Assembly (NCBI GenBank): GCA_002811645.1
Contig: PDIP01000016.1
Span: 106,227 to 170,226, forward strand
Length of the DNA stretch: 64,000 nucleotides
DNA from: Corallochytrium limacisporum
Taxonomy: Eukaryota > Opisthokonta
Direction: 5' to 3'
Shown: positions 58,107 through 64,000 of the stretch, one piece after another
Layout of the letters: each line of letters starts with the position of its first letter
Numbering within the stretch: the stretch's first letter is position 1
Notes under the pieces: model-generated
What the model was told of the DNA's origin: nothing
The model's input: the letters and a program-made list of their open reading frames with translations, nothing else
The model's database searches: none
Made by a program: the position numbers and the translations under genes

Positions 58107-59652
58107 GCTGAACCAATAATTATACTTAGGATTTACATGCTGTAGATTGCTGCAACGAATTTTAGTATTGTTCGCTACTCTATCAAATCATGGTTGCTCA
58201 CCGTGAGCCCTTTTCAACCTTCATAAACTGAAATTGGCATCCCAAGAAGCTTACACATGTATTGGTCATATGTGGTTATCCTGTTCTTCTACCTCAAGTA
58301 GCCAAACCGATATGTTCCACGGGGTCTCACTTTAGCTCGCTCTCGTCGGTGAGACCCACATGCCAGAAATCTGGCCCTCCACACCGACCCTCTCTCCCCC
58401 CCCCCGTGTCCGCCTCGAAACCCACCGGTTCCAGAAATTTGCATCAGTTTCAGGTTAGGGTTCAGCTAGTTGGACTGCATTTCCCCCGTCTTTTGGTTGG
58501 GTCGGGCGGTCGCCTGGCGGACGGGTTTGGAGTAGAAGGCGACTACCCGTGTCCGTCCCACTCCGTGCCGCCCTTCTCGTTAGGTGCGATCGGTCGGTTA
58601 CGGCCCGGTCGCACGTCATAGAAGTGGGCCGGGAGGAAGCACAGCAGACTTCCTCAATTCTCCCTGCTGTGTCAGAGGAATTTCCCAATGTCTGGCCTCC
58701 ATCGGACACTCCGTTCGCTGTCAGATGAGACACGGGTAAATTATTCAAAGAAATCCTTTGCGCTAGTTCTTTAATCTTTACGCCACCACCATCATGATCC
58801 CTTTGCTCCAACTTCTTACACACGCATGTGACCGTGGCAGTGGTCAATGGATTGTTACACAGTCTGTGCAAATCGTTGTCGCCCTCTCCAAAAGAGTTAG
58901 CTTTTTAGCCATCCATACCTCCCTCCGTCCAATCACCATCTCCGACCCACGCACGGAGGTGGGTCCTGAGCATTGCACCTTTCCCTCGCAAGTAACCCAC
59001 TGCTGCTGTGGGCTTTCACATTGCCATGCATGGCCATGTTCGGGGACGAATCTGAGCAACAGAAGTGTACTCGTCTTCCTACATCCGTTCGTTCCCACTG
59101 TCTCCTGTGAGCATACGAAAGAGGAGACATGGAGAGACACTGTGCCTGAAGACGACAACAACCGTGGTTGGAGGAGGGCAGCAGAGGAAAAGGGGAAAAA
59201 GAAAAGCCACGGACCCGCCAAGAATTTTTTCGTTGTGCTTTCTGAAATTTCTTTGTCGCGTTGGCTGGGGAGGGTTCCGTTGGGTGGGATTTACGATCGG
59301 GACGTGTGGGGCTGTCGTGTTTATTTGTTTGCAACTTTTCTCTTCGGTCGGAGCTCTACTTTCGAAAGAATCGACAGGTAGATTAAATGCAGCACTTCAT
59401 GCTGAGAAGAGTAGACATGTGATCGTAGCATTTGCGATTCAGCAAGAGCTGGTTGGATTTGTTCGGTTCGACAACAAGCAAAAGGCCAACCAACCAAAAA
59501 ATACGGGGTATTCCTGATGGTAAGATAACACGATTGTTAGCACCTAAAGAATGAAAACCATGTTCTTTTGAACAAGAACAAGTTCATTACCAATTGTATA
59601 TTAGATTAGTAGGCCACACGTGAAACCAGAGCAGACACAACACTCGACCACC
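58107..59652. other. Divergent promoter region, 1.5 kb
   Basis: Between the helicase (minus) and the CBM-PARG gene (plus). A C10 run is at 58396-58405. TGTATATTAG near 59596 could be a weak TATA for the CBM-PARG gene. A 195-codon ATG frame at 58794-59381 (plus) exists but has many Cys/His without any pattern and no known domain; it was not called. Confidence 0.5.
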
Positions 59653-61722
59653 ATGCGGGAAAACGAAATCACTCTACTTTACCACACCGGATGGGACGGA
59701 CCTTTCATTCACTTCAATGGACCTCATGGCTGGACCCAGGCGCCAGGTGTGAAAATGGATGAATGCCAGCTCCCTGGATTTGAGGGCGGATCTTGGAAAC
59801 GGTATACAATCGAAGCGGGCATGCTCGAGTTTTGCTTCAACGATGGTGGTAGCAATTGGGACAACCCAAGCACTGGCGGAAACTACCATGTGAACAGCAA
59901 CGGGATTTACATTGTCGACAATGGTCGGGTTTTCCAGATTGAGAATACATTCGGCAGTTCCCAGCCAAACGGTCAGCAACTTACTAACAATTCGGCACCC
60001 CAAACTCCGGATACTGCAAACAATTCCTACCCGAGTCCCGCGTTGCTATCTCGCGAACCTAGTGAGCCAGGTTCACTGCACGAACCGCGGGAGTGGGTTA
60101 ACGAACGACCGCCAGCCCCAGCAAGGGACAACAGCGTAACTGAGAGCCAGCTAGCCCAGAACATGTCCAGCATGAACATCCAACCTGCCCACAAGCGCCT
60201 CGAACAACTTCCTCACCTACGCAAGGTCCAGCAGCACACAGGAAATGGCAACCATACGGACTTTCTGCTGCCCATCGCACCTGAGGCGTCCGATTTCCAC
60301 ACTGTGGCGTATGAAGTCTTCGACGACGAGACTCTGCATTGGGATGGCCAGCACCATGTCTACTTGCCATACATGAACAAGGAAGAATGGAAGATCATTG
60401 GACAAGCCTTGACTAAGCTGCACAAGGGTGCCACGACGCAGAACCCAGTGCTGATTGAGACGAGCATGCTGAGCTACCTCGATAAGGAGCACACATGGGA
60501 TTTTAACGGTCTGATTCACTTCCTGGACGAGATGCTCGATGACCAAGAGAAGTTCTCCTTCTTCCGGGTCACGCTCAAGAACATGATCGCCTCAGCCCTG
60601 AGCATTCAACGCGACTGTCCGAAGCCGATCCCTCTGCTCTGCCGAGGCATGAACCACGCGGTCACCCTGCAACGGGCGCAAATCGTGTCTCTGCTCGCCA
60701 ATCAGTTCCTGCTCACCAGCCCCACGTACCAAAAGGGTAACCTTGGTAATTTCCCGTCCCTGAACTGGAGCAGTCTGTTCGAGGCCACAGCAATGCACTG
60801 TCCTCCATACAAGGCAGCCAAGTTGCGGGCCTTGATTCACTACTTTAACAGTGTCACTGCCGCAAACGCAGACCCGGGAGCCGTGACTTTTATTCGTCGG
60901 TGCCTGGACCTGAGCAACAACCCCAATCTCTGGTTGAACTGCGACAGGCCGCTCTGTTCTCTGACCTTGGCGGAGTCGAAGCTCGAGGATTGCGATCCCG
61001 AACATTTACAAGTCGTCTTCAGCCACAAAATGTTCGCGGAAGGTTTCTTCGGAAGGCCTAGTGCGGTCGAAGAGGCAGCACACTTTGTCTGTCCCGAACT
61101 ACTGGTCGGTCGATGCTTCATCGAAAGTCTTGCAGAGAACGAAGCCATCGTCGTGATTGGTGCCCAACGATTCAACCACCTTAAGGGCCATCTCACCGAT
61201 CTGACTTACAACGGACCCGCAGAAGACAAGCGCCGGGTGGATCGCTACAATCGCCGTCAGCGGGTGACAGTCTTCATGGACACCAAGAGCGTCAACGTCT
61301 ACAAGCAGCAAATGAAGCGCAGTGCCGTGCTGCGAGATCTGAACAAGACCCTGACCGCGTTCATGCCGCTGCCGCTGCGTATGCTGGGCTCTGCGGATGT
61401 GGAGTACCTGTTGGAGGTGAGTCGGGACGATCCGACACTGCTGTGCGATATCGCCACGGGTAACTGGGGTTCTGGCGGGTCCCGTGCGGATAGGGAGATC
61501 AAGGCCATCATCCAGATCATTGCCGCAAGTTTTGTAGGTCGAAACATAGTGTATCACTATCACAATGATCTTCAATTTGGGCACAAGATTGAGAGCACGG
61601 TGGCCTTTCTGCGCGAGAAACAGGTCACGGTCAGTCAACTGTACAAGGCGCTGGTGAACCTGTGCGAGCACGTCCCAGCTAAGGGTACGTTCCTAAAGCG
61701 TCTGGAGGCCTCCTTCCACTGA
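59653..61722 (+). CDS. Carbohydrate-binding module (CBM25/53-like) fused to a PARG-like domain
   Basis: 689 residues from the ATG at 59653 in context ccaccATGc; the frame extends upstream only to a GTG. Residues about 5-95 look like a starch-binding module of the CBM25/53 type: LYHTGWDGPFIHFNG, WTQAPGVKM, LEFCFNDGGSNWDNP, GNYHVNSNGIYIV. Residues about 95-220 are a Ser/Pro/Asn linker. From about 220 to the end the protein matches poly(ADP-ribose) glycohydrolase: IPLLCRGMNHAVTL with QIVSLLANQF, FPSLNWSSLFE, the macrodomain core, FVCPELLVGRCFIESLAENEAIVVIGA, and ATGNWGSG with EIKAIIQIIAAS. At the active site the two catalytic glutamates are Glu473 and Glu474 but the canonical GGG-x7-QEE reads AEG-x7-VEE. 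PARG cleaves poly(ADP-ribose). Whether this version keeps that activity, or acts on another polymer through the CBM, is unknown. Confidence 0.82.
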   Translation: MRENEITLLYHTGWDGPFIHFNGPHGWTQAPGVKMDECQLPGFEGGSWKRYTIEAGMLEFCFNDGGSNWDNPSTGGNYHVNSNGIYIVDNGRVFQIENTFGSSQPNGQQLTNNSAPQTPDTANNSYPSPALLSREPSEPGSLHEPREWVNERPPAPARDNSVTESQLAQNMSSMNIQPAHKRLEQLPHLRKVQQHTGNGNHTDFLLPIAPEASDFHTVAYEVFDDETLHWDGQHHVYLPYMNKEEWKIIGQALTKLHKGATTQNPVLIETSMLSYLDKEHTWDFNGLIHFLDEMLDDQEKFSFFRVTLKNMIASALSIQRDCPKPIPLLCRGMNHAVTLQRAQIVSLLANQFLLTSPTYQKGNLGNFPSLNWSSLFEATAMHCPPYKAAKLRALIHYFNSVTAANADPGAVTFIRRCLDLSNNPNLWLNCDRPLCSLTLAESKLEDCDPEHLQVVFSHKMFAEGFFGRPSAVEEAAHFVCPELLVGRCFIESLAENEAIVVIGAQRFNHLKGHLTDLTYNGPAEDKRRVDRYNRRQRVTVFMDTKSVNVYKQQMKRSAVLRDLNKTLTAFMPLPLRMLGSADVEYLLEVSRDDPTLLCDIATGNWGSGGSRADREIKAIIQIIAASFVGRNIVYHYHNDLQFGHKIESTVAFLREKQVTVSQLYKALVNLCEHVPAKGTFLKRLEASFH

Positions 61723-61853
61723 TGGGAACTGCATTTCAACTTTTCTCTGTTCTTTTTCCTTTTGTTTCGTCTTTGGTAGGTATTTTAATGCTATAGAACT
61801 GTTTATTACACTAAGTTATACACTTCGAAGTCCTAGCATGTCAGTGTCTAACA
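61723..61853. other. Convergent 3' region
   Basis: 131 bp between the stops of the PARG-like gene and the synthetase gene; T-rich after the first stop. Nothing else. Confidence 0.5.
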
Positions 61854-63623
61854 TCATGCTGGTGTACCATCCAGCCATCCTAGGAAGGCCTCGATACGAT
61901 GTGCAACCCGCCCTGGTCCAAGCACGGCAACGAGGTCAGGAACGCCTGGACCTTTGCGCGAGCCCGAAACTGCGAGGCGCAGAGATTGCATTGCTGGGCC
62001 CTTCTTGTTTCGCAATAGCTTGAGCGCCGGGGTGATGAGCTGGTTGTGTACTACTGAGGCGTCCACAGTACAGTCGTTCACTGGCATCGCCCGCAGAGTG
62101 GCCACGTGCTGCTCCAAAACCGACCGCAAGATCGCATCGCCCCCTTCGATCTTAGAGCAGAGCTCATTCCACCATTTACGACAGTCGTCTTTCGGATGGG
62201 GAAATATCATGGATGACTCTGAGTGACTGTTCTTGGTACCATCGTCGTAATCGTACATCCACAGGGGCCCGGTCCACAGGAACGGTGCGAATACAACCGC
62301 TTCCTGGGGCCGATGGATACGTTCCTTGACAATGTCAAGGCAGCGCAGGGTGTAGGTCTCTTTTCTGCTGTCTTCATCGACATCCGCCAGCATTCCAGGT
62401 GGTAGTTGCGATTCCACTCCGTTTCGGACCATAGTGGCCAACTCAGAAGCTTGTGATCGGAGCATTAGACTCTCCTCGCTGGAGACAGCGTTGGAAGAGG
62501 CCATGATCCGGGTGCACAATTTGATCATGTGCACCCGGTTCAAGAAATCTAGCTTGTATCTGGCAAAAGTAGCAGGATGCTTGGTTACTGCTCTAATATC
62601 GAACTTCGCTTCCATTTCTACCATGCTCATGACATCAACATGCTGCAGGTCATCGTCGCCCGGCGGTTGTTCGTGGTCAATGATACGATCGTTCCGTTCC
62701 ATATCCGCCTGTGAATAGTGTCGCCATCCTAGCATTGCAACAAAGTTGGTCAATGCTTCTGGAAGGTAGCCCTCCTGGTCCAAGTAAGTGCTTACGAAGA
62801 CATTATCGTGTCGCTTGCTGAGCTTTCGTCCGTCTTCGCGTTGAATAAGAGGTAGATGTGCAAACTGTGGGATTACCGCATGCTTCATTGAGGAGTAGCC
62901 CTTCAGCTCACAAAGCCGTTCGTGCAGAAGCTGGTGCTTTGCCACGGAAGGCAACCACTCATCACCGCGCAAGACGTGGCTAATTTCCATCGACTGGTCA
63001 TCCACTACATTGGCCAAGTGATAGGTTGGCCACCCATCGGCCTTCACGAGGATGTGATCGTCCAGGCTTTTGTGTTTGAAACCGATCTTTCCGTGAACCA
63101 GATCTTCCACTGTTGTCTCATCGTTGTCCGTCGGGCACTTGAAGCGGATGACGTGTTCCTCACCGTCCGCTATCCGTGCTCGTGCCTCCCTTGGGTCAAT
63201 GTCTCTGCACGCACGATCGTACGCCAGGGATCCGTGGCCTGCACTCCGTGCGCTCTCCCGCATGTCTTCCAGGCGTTGTTTGCTGCAGAAGCATGGGTAG
63301 GCCATTGATTCCTTGACCAAAGCATCCGACCAGGTTTTGTACATGCCCTCAGCCTGCCGGTCGCTTTGCCGGTACGGACCAAACGGACCGCCACCAATGA
63401 CATCTCCTGGTCCCTCATCAAAAGTGATGCCGCACCGCTTCAAGTCCGAGAGCAAGCGGGTCTCCGATCCTGGAACCAGGCGGTTCTGATCCGTGTCCTC
63501 AATGCGGAGGAGAACCTTCCCTCCGTGCCGTTTGGCGAAGAGATAATTGTACAGTGCTGTTCTAAGACCACCCAAGTGTAGGTCGCCTGTAGGAGAAGGC
63601 GCGAAGCGCACACGTACTGCCAT
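61854..63623 (-). CDS. EARS2: Glutamyl-tRNA synthetase, mitochondrial/bacterial type
   Basis: 589 residues. A class I synthetase of the discriminating GluRS family: VRFAPSPTGDLHLGGLRTAL with the HIGH equivalent HLGG at 16-19, RIEDTDQNRLVPGSE, the YHLANVVDDQSMEISHVLRGDEW core, and KLSKR at about residue 266 as the KMSKS loop. Length and motifs match the organellar EARS2 form, not the cytosolic enzyme. It charges tRNA-Glu for mitochondrial translation. The reading frame begins at the ATG at 63621-63623, only two codons before the conserved VRVRFAPS start, so no mitochondrial presequence is visible; an upstream exon, a non-ATG start or import by an internal signal would be needed. It converges on the PARG-like gene. 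Confidence 0.93.
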   Translation of the reverse strand: MAVRVRFAPSPTGDLHLGGLRTALYNYLFAKRHGGKVLLRIEDTDQNRLVPGSETRLLSDLKRCGITFDEGPGDVIGGGPFGPYRQSDRQAEGMYKTWSDALVKESMAYPCFCSKQRLEDMRESARSAGHGSLAYDRACRDIDPREARARIADGEEHVIRFKCPTDNDETTVEDLVHGKIGFKHKSLDDHILVKADGWPTYHLANVVDDQSMEISHVLRGDEWLPSVAKHQLLHERLCELKGYSSMKHAVIPQFAHLPLIQREDGRKLSKRHDNVFVSTYLDQEGYLPEALTNFVAMLGWRHYSQADMERNDRIIDHEQPPGDDDLQHVDVMSMVEMEAKFDIRAVTKHPATFARYKLDFLNRVHMIKLCTRIMASSNAVSSEESLMLRSQASELATMVRNGVESQLPPGMLADVDEDSRKETYTLRCLDIVKERIHRPQEAVVFAPFLWTGPLWMYDYDDGTKNSHSESSMIFPHPKDDCRKWWNELCSKIEGGDAILRSVLEQHVATLRAMPVNDCTVDASVVHNQLITPALKLLRNKKGPAMQSLRLAVSGSRKGPGVPDLVAVLGPGRVAHRIEAFLGWLDGTPA

Positions 63624-64000
63624 TGTGCGCCTAAGAATATCTGTGTATCAAAACACCATGCGGTCAGGCTCTCATGATCTCTATTCCATAGTTGCCTCAA
63701 ATGATCATACAGCCATCAGACACTGTGGATATCTCACCATCTTTCTAATTCGTGCCCTTGTTTGCCTTTAACCATGGTACAGTCATGGACTACAACATCG
63801 AAATACCACTGCCACTCTGACGATAGCGTACTTCCCAGTCCTTCCCGCACACAGAGCCAGCGCTGGTCGGGTCGCGTGAGACTATTGATCCGAGGGTGGT
63901 GGTGACCCACTGCCCCCCTTTGCCCAGCTGGCCGGAGTGGGGGGGGGAGGTGGGGGGAGAGAGAGCGAGAGAGTTCCCCCGGGTGGGGGGTGGGGGAGGA
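63624..64000. other. Upstream region of the synthetase with purine-rich end
   Basis: 377 bp: the promoter side of EARS2, then from about 63935 to the window end a G/GA-rich tract with several G6-G8 runs, quadruplex capable. No gene. Confidence 0.5.

Noticed and set aside
58794-59381. 195-codon ATG frame upstream of the CBM-PARG gene
   Set aside because: Many scattered Cys and His without spacing pattern, no known domain, lies in a probable promoter region. Would be reconsidered if transcripts support it.

Overview
This is a 64 kb piece of nuclear DNA from a eukaryote. It encodes 23 recognisable or plausible protein genes: subunits of COG, EMC and the ribosome-assembly machinery, a Pkc1-type protein kinase C, a Ras exchange factor, a copper P-type ATPase, two microbial-type rhodopsins, mitochondrial-type enzymes and others. 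Every recognised gene reads as one uninterrupted reading frame, even a THADA/Trm732 homologue of about 1770 codons and a 1270-codon Cu-ATPase, so the genome is very intron-poor. The kinase architecture HR1-HR1-C2-C1-C1-kinase with a DYG motif is typical of fungal Pkc1, and the rhodopsins resemble the proton pumps of fungi and other protists. My best guess is a unicellular opisthokont, either an early-diverging fungus or a unicellular holozoan such as a corallochytrean. The sequence alone does not settle this. No tRNA, rRNA, snRNA, CRISPR or intact transposon was recognised.

Layout. Positions 1-5 kb hold the 5' end of a Cms1-like gene, a small one-helix membrane protein, a transgelin/calponin and a DHRS12-type reductase. 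Positions 5.5-14.4 kb hold an SH3-PX-BAR sorting nexin, the THADA/Trm732 homologue and, convergent to it, RRP15. Positions 14.9-21.8 kb hold EMC8/9, OSTF1, a PH-RasGEF, a probable mitochondrial protein and a C2 protein. Positions 21.8-30.6 kb are a gene desert with an assembly gap. Positions 30.6-42.9 kb hold COG3 and MOCS2B only 12 bp apart, an ERCC6L2-like SNF2 ATPase, Pkc1 and a GT8 glycosyltransferase. Positions 42.9-45.4 kb are a second gene-poor stretch with another gap. Positions 45.4-56 kb hold the copper ATPase and two divergent rhodopsin genes separated by 4.7 kb without recognisable genes. Positions 56.4-63.6 kb hold a DDX28/Mrh4-type mitochondrial helicase, a starch-binding-module/PARG fusion and a mitochondrial-type glutamyl-tRNA synthetase.

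Functional links. Most genes are unrelated housekeeping functions, as expected in a eukaryotic genome. The notable items are the pair of DTD-type (proton pump-like) rhodopsins, about four fifths identical, and the fusion of a CBM25/53-like carbohydrate-binding module to a poly(ADP-ribose) glycohydrolase-like domain with an altered glycine loop. Intergenic DNA is rich in G/C homopolymers, several of them able to form hairpins or quadruplexes, and such tracts flank both assembly gaps.
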